A stretch of 64,000 bases of DNA, from positions 71,381,649 to 71,445,648 of the forward strand of contig NC_092039.1 of assembly GCF_003086295.3 (NCBI RefSeq), read 5' to 3'. The translations under genes and the position numbers were made by a program. Every line of letters begins with the position of its first letter. Within the stretch, counting starts at the first letter, position 1. This DNA is from Arachis hypogaea. Lineage: Eukaryota; Streptophyta; Magnoliopsida; Fabales; Fabaceae. Positions 33,199 through 43,361 of the stretch are shown one piece after another. Below the pieces are notes generated by a model that was not told the origin of the DNA, did not search any database, and worked only from the letters and a program-made list of their open reading frames with translations.

Positions 33199-36100
33199 AC
33201 CTCCCCACACTTAAACCAAGCATGTCCTCATGCTTAAGCCAAGAGAAAGCAAAGGGCATCAACATTTATTCAATGTAAATAAACTATATGCAACCTAAAC
33301 TATATGCGACTGAATGCGAAATGATTTTACCTACTTGGTTAAAATTAAATCAATCTCCAAGACATATATGCACAAGTAGGGCCAAGATCATATAACGATT
33401 CATGAGTCCTACCAATTGAAGTATAAACATGAAGTTCACATAGATTTGCAAGAAAAATGCTCGTGAAAGCCGGGAATCAAGGAATTGAGCATCGAACCCT
33501 CACCGGGAGTGTTTGCACTCTAGTCGCTCGGTGTTTGGGGTTGATTCTCTCAATTCTCTCCTAATCATGCTTTTCAAGATTTGTTTTTCATCTAACAATC
33601 AACAATTATTCAATGCATGCATACATGTATCATGAGGTCTTTTCTTTAGGTTGTAATGGGGTTAGGGTCAAGGTAGGATCACATATGGCTAGTGGACTTA
33701 GGATTTGAATCTTTGATTAACTTAAACTTTCCCACCTAACCTATATAATGACCTATACAATTAAGTACTAATCTAACTACCCATTCCTCACTTTTTCACA
33801 TACTCATGCATTTTCTTTTCATTTCACAACATTTATGCATTGATTCTTATTGAGCTTCACTTTGGGGCATTTTGTCCCCTTTATTGCTTTTCTTTTTCTT
33901 TCTTTTTCTATATACATTTTTTTCTTTTCTTTTCTTTTCTTTTTCACTTTTATTTCTTTTTTTCCTTTTCATTTTTTTTCTTTTTCTTTCAAACTATACA
34001 CACGAACATCAATGCATAAGGTTTATACATTTAATCAATACATGAGTATGTACCCCATTCCCAATATTTCCAATAATAATACAAAATACACCCCTTTTAT
34101 TCACCCAATGTCCCAAGATTCCCACACTTGAATGATACTCACACACACTAGCCTAAGCTAATCAAAGATCCAAATAAGGACATTTATTGTTTTTCGCTTT
34201 AAGGCTTGTAATGTGCTAAAATAAGAACAAAGTGGGTTAAGCGTAGGCTCAAATTGGCTAACAAAGGAATACAAAAGGTTGGCTATTTGGATAAGTGAGC
34301 TAATGAAATGATGGCCTCAATCATATAAATGCATGAATACACAAAATAATGGACATAAAGAATCAAACAAATCAGAGATTACAATCATAGAAAGAGAATA
34401 ATGCACACAAGAATGGAAAAATAAGTGGTTATAAGATGTAACCACACAATTAGGCTCAAATCTCACTTGCTTGTGTTCTTAGCTCAAAAACCATGTTCCA
34501 AAATACATTCTTTCAAGCAAGTTCAACAAAAAATTTTCAAATTGGTAGGTTGCCCTAAAATAGTTTCTTGGAAAAGAAATCATCATCCTAACCAAGTAGT
34601 CCTAATAAGAAAGAAGTGGTAAAAATATGTACAAATTCTAACTAACATGCAACCTATCATGCCATGCAATAACTAACTAACATTGGTGTTGAAAAAGAAA
34701 ATTGTTACCCATGGAGATCGGTCGACGACCTCCCAACACTTGAAGATTGCACCGTCCTCGGTGCATGCAAAGAAGAGCAAGGTGGATGGGTTGCTATAAT
34801 TGATGAGCTCCTTCAAAAGGTTGTGCAGATGACTTGTTTGTTGCCCCATTTAAAAGCTTTTCCTTTCTTCTCTCTTGGTGGCCAACCTAAAAGGGAAGGA
34901 AAGAAGAACGACAATTAGGCCTACAACAAAGATATCAAAGCAAGTAGAACGTAGGACGGGGATAATGCCAAATAAGAGTATGATTCCCTACTACATGTTA
35001 GCTAAGCATGTGAGTGAGAAAACAATGTAAGCTACGGCATGTCATTAAGGTCGATGCAAGAGTAAAGTTAAAGCATGAAGAGTGTATTGAGCATCAAGTT
35101 CAAATGAGAAGAAGTGGGTCATGAAAGACAATATGAGGTCATATCAATGCACAAAGACACAAGAGTCATACAAGATGAAGCACTGATTTAAAAGTTTCAT
35201 GACCCCAACAATATCAAACAAGTCAAGAAGCACCAAAATAATGCAAGAAATCCCCAACAATTGAGTGGAAAGATGCAACACCATTATTAAAATGACTTAG
35301 AAAAAAAATGAAAACATGCTACAAAAACTAAATGAAAATGGGAAGAGTAGAAGTATGCGAATGTGATAAGCAAAAGAAAATAGAAGAGGAGAAAAAAAAA
35401 CTTTTTTTTTTTACCGACGCGTGCGCGTCATGCATGTTTACGCGTCGATGGGTATATTGGTCGAAGGACGCGTACGCGCCAGGTGCGCGCACGCGTGCAT
35501 CGAGTTAGGCCGGAGGCATAATGTCGGCCCAAGTCTGGCACAACTCTCGGGTAAAAGTACCCGGAGTGTGGATCGTGCAATCGACGCGTGCACGCACAGT
35601 GCGCGTGCGCGTGCATTGCGAATTTAAGATGATGTGCGCGTACGCGCCAGGTGCGCGCACGCGTGCATAGACTTGTGCCTCAGGCCCAATGTTTGCACAG
35701 TGCAGGCCTAACTCTCGGGTTTTTGGCTGGGGTCAAATTTTTGCATCCACGCGTACGCATACAGTGCGCGTGCGCGTGGGTGGTCGGAAAATGCTCAGGT
35801 GCGCGTACGCGTTATGTGCGCGCACGCGTGGATGGTGTTCTGTTTTTCAAAAATCTTTTCTTTCTAAGTTCTTGCACCAATCCAAGCATTCCAAACCTCC
35901 AAACAGCTACCAAAACACCCTAGAACCTTATTCAACATACTATACTACTTACTAAACTCAATAAAACAATAAAAACAAGAAATTAAACTAATTCTACCAA
36001 TATTTACAAAAGATAAAAATGAAAATGCAAATCTACCTATAATGCCCAAGAGCTCCCTATAATGCCTACAACTCTTCTTTATTTAATCAACTATCATACA

Positions 36101-36264
36101 ATTCACAAAAAAATGCAATTTGATTTTAGGATTTATTCATCTATTACTAATGAATACAACATACTAACAACCAATCTTTACAAATAAATCAATATAAAAT
36201 AAAAATCTACCTACAATGGCAACTCAAATCACTTGTTAAACAAAACTAAAAGAGGATGGAAAGA
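33199..36264 (-). other. Non-coding interior of element B with GC-rich array
   Basis: Related in order to 23802-28300 of element E: TTGAGCATCGAACCCTC, a TTTGGGGCATTTTGTCCCC stretch followed by T-rich DNA (33880-34000), then TTACCCATGGAGATCGGTCG. Next come an acceptor-like CCCTTTTAG at 34887, followed by GTTGGCCACCAAGAG where E has ATGGCCACCAAG, and an alternating GC array at 35410-35845. No long frame remains. Confidence 0.6.
35410..35845. repeat. GC-rich alternating purine-pyrimidine array in element B
   Basis: Modules such as ACGCGTGCGCGTCATGCATG, CAGGTGCGCGCACGCGTGCA and CAGTGCGCGTGCGCGTG recur. The interspersed module ends CACAACTCTCGGGT or CCTAACTCTCGGGT. Several stretches of 12-18 bases strictly alternate purine and pyrimidine, and inverted copies can pair. 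Confidence 0.6.
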
Positions 36265-36335
36265 GTTTACCATGGTGGGGTGTCTCCCACCTAGCACTTT
36301 TAGTTTAAGTCCTTAAGTTGGACATTTTGAGGAGC
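36265..36335 (-). promoter_or_regulatory. Conserved block with splice donor (element B)
   Basis: The minus strand reads GTCCAACTTAAGGACTTAAA, then AGTGCTAGGTGGGAGACACC, then CCACCATGGTAAAC. It matches the post-pol block of element E, including the GTGGG/CCCAC hairpin and a GT donor at 36270. Confidence 0.45.
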
Positions 36336-36386
36336 TCATTGTCACGGTGGCTTATGTTTGTACTCATCCTTGAATCTCCAAGGATC

Positions 36387-38159
36387 TTAGCTCCTCAATT
36401 GGTTGATAGAATTTCCAACCATCTTCATCAAGCTTGGGCAAAGTTCTACCCAAGATATGAGTCCCCATAGTTCTTCACATAGCGAACCGGGATCCCATAT
36501 CTTATTTTCACACCCATCCGTGAGTTGAGTTTCATGATTCTTCCGTACGGGTGGTTCACATAAGGGCGGTCGACACATAGAATTCTCTTTAGTCCACCAA
36601 TTCTTCCTTCTAGACCCATACAAAGTGGTTCTTGTCTCATCATAATCCCTATATCTTAAAGCTTTGACCTTAGTGAGCTTTATACCAATTTTCCAACCAC
36701 TACACAATTCTCTTTTTCCTTTAAGTCCACAAAGAGCTCTAAGTTGTCCATCCGTTTCAATCAAACCATATTCAAGTGAGAAAGTAAAGCTTAGGGATAA
36801 GAATTTTACCCACTTGAATGTTGTATTGGATGGTAACTTGGGAAGGGAGACTTCCCCACACTTAGACAATGCAATGTCTACTTCCTTGTGCTCTTCTTTG
36901 TGTATTTCCACCTCTTCGCGAGCTTCCTCGATTTCAACCTTTCCCCTTTTATCACATGGCTTGGTGTTGTCATCAAGAACTTCATCTTGCCTAATGGGAG
37001 GTGATTCAATATTGGATAGGAATTCATTTATGAATAAATCCATTTCTTGATCAACCTCTTCATATTCTTCAATTTCGATATACAGCATGCCAACTTTTCC
37101 CTCTTGGTAGTTCTCTTTCTCATTGCTCACCAAGGGTATGGGAGGTTGTGCACACTCTTCTATAATTTCAACTCCATGTCCAATGGGAGAGGATTCCATT
37201 GTAGAGAGAAATTCATCCATGATTGAATCCATCTCTTGATGAGCCTCTTCCAAATCTCCAACGATGATATGCCTTGGAGGTTGCGCACCCTCCTCAACAT
37301 CAATGTCAAGCTTCTTGGAAGAGTTCTCCATGATGCTACATTCCCATGGACTTTCAATATCTCCTAAATCTTCAACCACTTCTCCCTTTTCTTCAATGAT
37401 CATAGGCTCCTCCAATTGTTCTAGTATAAAATAGCCTCCCTCATTTTCCACCGGGTTTTCCAATCTCTCCTTCATGCTATGATTTTCAATTGATTCTCCA
37501 TATGTGGCTATGGAAGCACCTTGAGTGTTCAAACATTTGTAGGCTAAAGTATGCACTACGTTGGTCAAGTTAGTCACAAACTCTAAGGTGTTCCTTTGCA
37601 TATCCGCTTGTCCTTGAAGTAGCAATGTGAGAGAATCATCTATTGGGGCTTGAGGTGGATAAGAGTGTTCATTATTTTGGAGAGAGGGTTTATAGTAGGA
37701 AGGTGGTTCTTCTTGGTAAGGGTATGGAGATGGTGTGCATTGAGGTGGTTCTTGAGAGTAATTGTGTTGGAATGGTGGTGGTTCCATGTATGGTTCATAT
37801 GGCTCATAAGGTGGTGGGTATGGTGGATAAGGATTGGGGTCATATGGAGGGTTTTGGTGATATGGGGCTTGTGAGCAAGGTGGTTCAAAATCATGTTGAG
37901 TGGGTAGTTCATAGGCATGTGGTAGTGGTTGTTGACAATCACAACAAGGGTTACCACATCCATTAGATTGATATGCATTAGGATAAGAGTTATACCCATA
38001 AGGAGTTGGAGGTTGTTGCCAAGAAGGTTGATCAATCCCTTGAGGCTCTTCCCATCTTTGGTTGTGCCCAAATCCTTCATGCATATTACCATTGTAGTTC
38101 CCATCTCTTACAACATAATTTGAGCCAAACTCATAGCCAAGGTGAGGATGAGAATTCAT
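36387..38159 (-). CDS. Element B single ORF, proline/tyrosine-rich head and acidic repeats, function unknown
   Basis: The frame is open from 38216; I take the second ATG (38159, MNSHPHLGYEFGSNYV) because the preceding 19 residues look like translated leader, giving about 590 residues. Residues from about 40-190 are rich in P, Y, Q and N (PYDPNPYPPYPPPYEPYEPY). The middle has at least two copies of an acidic module (QEMDSIMDEFLSTMESSPI and QEMDLFINEFLSNIESPPI) about 75 residues apart. The last 150 residues are basic and aromatic (GLIETDGQLRALCGLKGKRE). There is no Gag core, zinc knuckle or enzyme motif. It lies where gag should be, just after the primer site. It may replace gag, or be a non-functional open frame kept open by recency of insertion. 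Confidence 0.5.
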   Translation of the reverse strand: MNSHPHLGYEFGSNYVVRDGNYNGNMHEGFGHNQRWEEPQGIDQPSWQQPPTPYGYNSYPNAYQSNGCGNPCCDCQQPLPHAYELPTQHDFEPPCSQAPYHQNPPYDPNPYPPYPPPYEPYEPYMEPPPFQHNYSQEPPQCTPSPYPYQEEPPSYYKPSLQNNEHSYPPQAPIDDSLTLLLQGQADMQRNTLEFVTNLTNVVHTLAYKCLNTQGASIATYGESIENHSMKERLENPVENEGGYFILEQLEEPMIIEEKGEVVEDLGDIESPWECSIMENSSKKLDIDVEEGAQPPRHIIVGDLEEAHQEMDSIMDEFLSTMESSPIGHGVEIIEECAQPPIPLVSNEKENYQEGKVGMLYIEIEEYEEVDQEMDLFINEFLSNIESPPIRQDEVLDDNTKPCDKRGKVEIEEAREEVEIHKEEHKEVDIALSKCGEVSLPKLPSNTTFKWVKFLSLSFTFSLEYGLIETDGQLRALCGLKGKRELCSGWKIGIKLTKVKALRYRDYDETRTTLYGSRRKNWWTKENSMCRPPLCEPPVRKNHETQLTDGCENKIWDPGSLCEELWGLISWVELCPSLMKMVGNSINQLRS

Positions 38160-38297
38160 AATAGCAAAGAAAACAAAAATTAACAAAGATAAGCAACGAA
38201 GTCCTAAACCTAACAAAAACTAACAAACAAGCAAAAGACAAACATATTCACAATATTCACATATGTACAATAACCAATAACATAACACCATTGCAAA

Positions 38298-38315
38298 TCC
38301 CCGGCAACGGCGCCA
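38298..38315 (-). promoter_or_regulatory. Primer-binding site of element B (tRNA-Asp)
   Basis: TGGCGCCGTTGCCGGGGA on the minus strand, three bases inside the 5' LTR, is complementary to the 3' end of plant tRNA-Asp(GTC) as I know it. The same 18 bases serve element C. Confidence 0.85.
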
Positions 38316-38318
38316 TTT

Positions 38319-39880
38319 TGACGATTGGTTTTTTTGACGGTTTAGAATTCTCAAATAAATTCTCGTTGTAAAGTATAGTTTCTAAACCAAACAATAATCC
38401 TTTCGTACAAAAAGTTGTTTGTCACTAGTACAAACCCCTAAAATTTATAAACCGAAGTATTGGACCTCGGGTCGTTCTCCCTAGGATTACAATAAAGTGT
38501 CTTGTTATTGGTTGTGAGTTATATTTGGGGTTTTAGATGAGAAACATGAATAGTAAATGGTAAGAAAACTTTATTAACAAAATGGTCTTGGCAAGATTTG
38601 GTTGTCAAGGGTCTTCATCATTATCACTAGCCACAAGTATGGTAGTTGCAAGGATTAATCCCACTTAGTCATCCTTAAATCAATTAACAAAGGAAAGTCA
38701 AGTGAGTTATATCAATCCTAGTCCATAAGTCCTAGCTTTCCACTAATTGGATTAATGAAGGCTAGAGTTAATGGCTATCAACTAGCAATCAATTGGACAC
38801 TAGTGACTCAAGAAATCCTAAGTTACCTTCTCAAGCCAAGAACATAAAATCCTACTCTAACATCCTCTCAAGCATTTCATCAAACACTTGGAGGGTAATG
38901 AAAGAAAGCATTTTTATTTGTAAGAATAAAAGGAATCAACAACCAACAATTACAAAGAATTAACAAAACAACAATCATCAACATCACAATCACATGAATT
39001 ATCTCAAATTGCATTATTAAAAGGAAACAAAAAAGAACAAGAATATCTCAATTACAAAACCTAGAGACAAAATAAGAGAAATTACAACAAGAGGATAGGG
39101 ATAGAAAGAAGAACCAAAGTGTAGCAATCACCACTTGAAGGTAGAAGTAGAAGGAGACTTGAATTAAACCTAGAACTATGAGATCCTAATCTAACCCTAA
39201 TTCCTAATCCTAGAGAGAAGTGAGAGCTTCTCTCTCTAAAACTAACTCTAACTCCTAAAACTAAGCTAATGATCAAAACTACCTAAAAGTATCCTGATTC
39301 CCCTTCAATACTTGACTTAAATAGCATCAGAAATGAGTTGGATTGGGCCCACATGGCTCCTAAAATCGCTGGCCACATGTTGCATTAAGTGAACCAGATG
39401 GCAGCAACGGCGCGCGCGCGCAAAGTGCGCATGCGCGCCCCTGAACGCGAAGCAACATATGGCAAATTTTATATCATTTCGAAGCCCCGGATGTTAGCTT
39501 TCCAACCCAACTGGAACCGCATCATTTGGACCTCTGTAGCTCAAGTTATGGTCAATTAAGTACGAAGAGGTCGGCTTGACAGCTTTCCGGTTCTTTCATT
39601 TCTTCATGAGTTCTCCAACTTTACATGCTTTTTCTTCATTCCCTTGATCCAATCTTTGCCTCCTAAATCTGAAATCACTTAACAAACATATCAAGGCATC
39701 TAATGGAATCAAGGTAAATTACATTTGGCTATTTTAAGACCTAAAAAGCATGTTTTCACTCTTAAGCACAATTAAAGGAGAATATACAAAACCATGCTAT
39801 TTCATTGAATAAATGTGGGTGAAAGGTGATAAAATCCCCTAAAATCAATACAAGATAAACCCTACAAATGGGGTTTGTCA
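38319..39880 (-). repeat. 5' LTR of element B
   Basis: 1562 bp, identical by eye to 31634-33198 except a C/T difference (GCGCCCCTGAACG versus GCGCCCTTGAACG), AA more in one A run near 39030 and AAGTG less near 39220. Confidence 0.92.
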
Positions 39881-39885
39881 GTTAA

Positions 39886-40356
39886 ACGCCAGCTTTTATG
39901 CCAGTTTGGGCGTTTAACTCCAATTTTTGTGCCAGTTCCGGCATTAAACGCCGGGAATTCTGAAGCTGATTTGCAACGCTAGTTTGGGCCATCAAATCTC
40001 GGGCAAAGTATGGACTATTACACATTGATGGAAAGCCCAGAATGTCTACTTTCGAACGCAGTTGAGAGCGCGCCAATTGAGGTTCTGTAGCTCCAGAAAA
40101 TCCACTTCGAGTGCAGGGAGGTCAGAATCCAACAGCATCTGCAGTCCATTTTCAGCCTCTGAATCAGATTTTTGCTCAGGTCCCTCAATTTCAGCCGGAA
40201 ATTACCTGAAATCACAGAAAAACACACAAAATCATAGTAAAGCCCAGAAAAGTGAATTTTAAATAAAAACTAATAAAAACATACTAAAAACTAACTAAAG
40301 TGTACTAAAAACATACTAAAAACAGTGCCAAAAGCGTATAAATTATCCGCTCATCA
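39886..40356 (-). repeat. 3' LTR of element A, second part (inner end)
   Basis: Resumes after element B and its TSD copy (39881-39885) with ACGCCAGC and ends CGGATAATTTATACGC inverted, bounded by CCGCTCATCA. Together with 30583-31633 the LTR is about 1522 bp. It contains several GGCGTTNAAC palindromes (39886-39960). Confidence 0.85.
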
Positions 40357-42445
40357 CAACACCAAACTTAAATTGTTGCTTGTCCCCAAGCAACTAAAAA
40401 TCAAATAGGATAAAAAGAAGAGAACATACTATAGACTCCAAAATATCAATGAAACTTAGCTACAATTAGATGAGCAGGACTAGTAGCTTTTTGCTTCTGA
40501 ACAGTTTTGGCATCTCACTTTATCATTTGAAGTTTAGAATGATTGGCATCTATAGGAACTCAGAATTCAGATATTGTTATTGATTCTCCTAGTTAAGTAT
40601 AATGATTCTTGAACATAGCTACTTTATGAGTCTTGGCTGTGACCCAAAGCATTCTGTCTTCCAGTATTACCACCGGATACATACATGCCACAGACACATA
40701 ACTGGGTGAACCTTTTTAGATTGTGACTCAGCTTTGCTAGAGTCCCCAATTAGAGGTGTCCAGGGTTCTTAAGCACACTCTTTTTGCCTTGGATCACCTT
40801 TTATATATAATGATAATATTTTTTTTGAATTCACTGCTTTTTCTTACTTCAAGAATCAATTTGATGATTTTTCAGATCTTCAATAACATTTCTCCTTTTC
40901 CATCATTCTTTTAAGAGCCAACAAGTTTAACATTCTTTAATCAACAAATTCAAAAGACATATGCACTGTTCAAGCATTCATTCAGAAAACAAAAAGTATT
41001 GTCACCACATCAAACTAATTCAACTAGTTTCAAAGATGAATTTGAAATCCTGTACTTCTTGTTCTTTTATGATTAAAGCATTTTTCATTTTAAGAGAGGT
41101 GATGGATTCATAGGACATTTATAACTTTAAGGTATAGACACTAAGACATTAATGATCATGTAATAAAGACACATACATAGATAAACATAAAGCATAAAAA
41201 TTCGAAAAACAGAAAATAAAGAACAAGGAAATTAAAGAATGGGTCCACCTTAGTGATGGCGGCTTGTTCTTCCTCTTGAAAATCTTATAGAGTGCTTTTG
41301 AGCTCCTCTATGTCTCTTCCTTGTCTTTGTTGCTCTTCCCTCATAGCTTTTTGATCTTTTCTAATCTCATGGTGGATGATGGAATGCTCTTGGTGCTCCA
41401 TCCTTAGTTGTCCCATGTTAGAGCTTAATTCTCCTAGGGAGGTGTTGATTTGCTCCCAATAGTTTAGTGGAGGGAAGTGCATCCCTTGAGGCATCTCAGG
41501 AATTTCATGATGAGGAATTTCCTCATGCTCTTGTTTGCTCCATCCTTTTCTTAGCGATGAGCTTTTGAGATGAATCTCTCCATCTCCCAGACTTAGAGGT
41601 GGAAGCTTTTGCCTTCCCTTTCCTCTTTCTAGAGGTTTCTTTGGCCTTAAGTGTCATACATGGTTATGGAAAAACAAAAAGCAACGCTTTTGCCACACCA
41701 AACTTAGAAGGTTTGCTCATCCTCGAGCAAAAGAAGCGAAGATGGAGTAGAAGAAGCAGAAAATAGATGAGAAGGAGAGGTGTGAGTGGTTCGGCCAAGG
41801 GGAGTTTTAGGTGGTTATGATGTGGGAAAAGGAAAGAGTGATGGTTTGAATTTGAGTGGGTGGGTGTAGGTGGGTTGTATGATGGTTTTGGAGGATTAAT
41901 GGAGGTGATTGGTGGAGGTTATTTTGGGGAAGAGTGTTATGGAATGGTGTGAAGAGGAGAGAAGAAGAGGTGAGGTAGGTGGGATCCTGTGGGGTCCACA
42001 GATCCTGAGGTGTCAAGGATAGCTCATCCCTGCACCAAGTGGCATACAAAACGCCCTTTTCTGCCAATCCTGGCATTAAACGCTAGGCTGCTACCCATTT
42101 CTGGCGTTTAACGCCAGCTTCTTGCCCATTCCTGGCGTTAAACACCAGTCTGGTGCCCCTTTCTAGCGTTAAACGCCCAGAATGGTGCCAGATTGGGCGT
42201 TAAACGCCCATTTGCTACCCTTACTAGCGTTTAAATGCCAGCAGGTTTTTCCTCCAGGGTGTGCTATTTTTCTTTCTATTTTTCATTCTATTTTTGCTTT
42301 TTCAATTGATTTTGTGACTTCACATGATCATCAACCTACAAAAAACATAAAATAAAAATGGAAAATAGATAAATATAACATTTGGTTGCCTCTCAACAAG
42401 CGCTTCTTTAATGTCATTAGCTTGACAGTGGGCTCTCTTGGAGCC
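40357..42445 (-). other. 3' non-coding region of element A with a short coiled-coil frame
   Basis: Next to the LTR is the conserved CACCAAACTTAAATTGTTGC segment (on the minus strand AAGTTTGGTGTTG ends at the LTR). At 41285-41494 the minus strand codes for 69 residues (INTSLGELSSNMGQLRMEHQ, then EIRKDQKAMREEQQRQGRDI), a coiled-coil-like frame seen in this element type; it may be the remnant of a 3' ORF. At 42060-42245 lie six TGGCGTTTAACGCCA-like palindromes. 42380-42430 is a weak version of the post-pol block. Integrase is not found. Confidence 0.55.
42060..42245. repeat. GGCGTTTAACGCC palindrome cluster in element A 3' region
   Basis: Six units about 30-35 bp apart: one perfect hairpin CTGGCGTTTAACGCCAG, GGGCGTTAAACGCCC and mutated versions (CTGGCGTTAAACACCAG, CTAGCGTTAAACGCCC). 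Confidence 0.85.
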
Positions 42446-42868
42446 TCATGGATACTCAGAGCATGATGCTGGCCTCTCAACACCAAACTTAGAGTTTGGT
42501 TGTGGCCTCCCAACACCAAACTTAGAGTTTGAATGTAAGGGTTTTATTTGACTCTGTATTGAGAGAAGCCTTTCATGCTTCTTCCCTTTCCTGTCTGCAA
42601 ACCATGGTACTTTCTGAATGGCGAAGAGTTGCTCATCCGAAAAGGTTTCAGAGATCTCAGTAGGAGGGTGGGGCGCTCCTGCTACTGGTTCTATCCGGGA
42701 CAGGTGATCAGCTACTTGATTCTCTGTCCCTTTTCTGTCTCTTATTTCTATATCAAACTCTTGCAGAAGCAACACCCATCTTATGAGCCTGGGTTTTGAA
42801 TCCTGCTTTGTGAGTAGATATTTAAGAGCAGCATGGTCAGTGTACACAATCACTTTTGATCCTACTAG
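42446..42868 (-). pseudogene. RNase H (C-terminal part) of element A, split by element C
   Basis: Minus-strand [20 protein letters not shown], then [20 protein letters not shown] and [12 protein letters not shown] are typical Ty3-gypsy RNase H. Joined across element C, the protein continues from AIDKFKSY (60357). After [15 protein letters not shown] the usual integrase is not reached; the frame instead runs into unrelated repeats ([19 protein letters not shown]), so a deletion removed integrase. The first residues before LVGS in the open frame come from the LTR of C. Confidence 0.85.
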
Positions 42869-42873
42869 ATAGG

Positions 42874-43321
42874 TGTTTATACCCTGACCGAGCTCCTCCA
42901 ACTCGGCAAATTTATAAAAGGTCCGACCTCGTCCTAAGGCTCACGCCTAAAGGTCGGACCTCGGACAAATAAAGCAAGGAAGGCCCATCAAAAGGAACGC
43001 AGCCCAAAACCTAAAGGCCGAAAAGGCCTAGAAAAGGCGGTTCCACAAAGATAGAGATAAACTCCCAAAAGATAAGATAAGATAAGAATATCTTATCCAG
43101 GGAAGATCACGGCCAACTACTATAAATACACTGGAGCACCCAGGTATGGCATTCATTCCACATTCTATACATATCTGCTTGGACCCATGCTAACTTAAGC
43201 ATCGGAGTGTCTTTGCAGGTACAACCACCAACCACTCTACATATCAAGCTCGGGTCCCTGAACCCCCACCTCGGGCCTTTCCAGACGACCGAGCTACACG
43301 TTTCAGGTAACCCTCGGAACA
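42874..43321 (+). repeat. 5' LTR of element C (448 bp)
   Basis: TGTTTATACCC ... CCTCGGAACA. It differs from the 3' LTR (59904-60351, same length) at four sites by eye, all transitions. A TATA box lies at 43121-43127 (TATAAAT). Confidence 0.92.
43121..43127 (+). promoter_or_regulatory. TATA box in the LTR of element C
   Basis: CTACTATAAATACACTGG, a canonical plant TATA context 247 bases into the LTR, would start the genomic RNA near 43150. The same box is in the other LTR copies (about 52053 and 60149). Confidence 0.6.
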
Positions 43322-43322
43322 T

Positions 43323-43340
43323 TGGCGCCGTTGCCGGGGA
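43323..43340 (+). promoter_or_regulatory. Primer-binding site of element C (tRNA-Asp)
   Basis: TGGCGCCGTTGCCGGGGA, one base after the LTR end (43321), complementary to the tRNA-Asp 3' end, identical to the site in element B. Confidence 0.88.
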
Positions 43341-43361
43341 CCTGGAAGTCATCCCTCTACC

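Larger units (their letters stand above)
31634..39880 (-). mobile_element. Element B: young non-autonomous LTR retrotransposon (LARD-like), TSD GTTAA
   Basis: Direct LTRs (31634-33198 and 38319-39880) start TGACGATTGG and end GGGGTTTGTCA. They are flanked by GTTAA on both sides (31629-31633, 39881-39885). Orientation is minus: the tRNA-Asp primer site adjoins the right LTR and the purine tract adjoins the left LTR. The 5.1-kb interior lacks protease, RT, RNase H and integrase; it holds one 609-codon frame and non-coding sequence related to element E. By eye the LTRs differ by one substitution and two small indels (5 bp and 2 bp), so insertion is very recent. Mobility would need proteins from a relative. 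Confidence 0.92.

Noticed and set aside
35421..35955. Plus and minus frames rich in R, A, H and C
   Set aside because: Open frames through the alternating GC array of element B; composition artefact.
37640..38104. Overlapping frames of 154 and 107 codons within the B ORF region
   Set aside because: Shadow frames of the proline-rich repeat coding region (histidine/threonine or valine/glycine composition).
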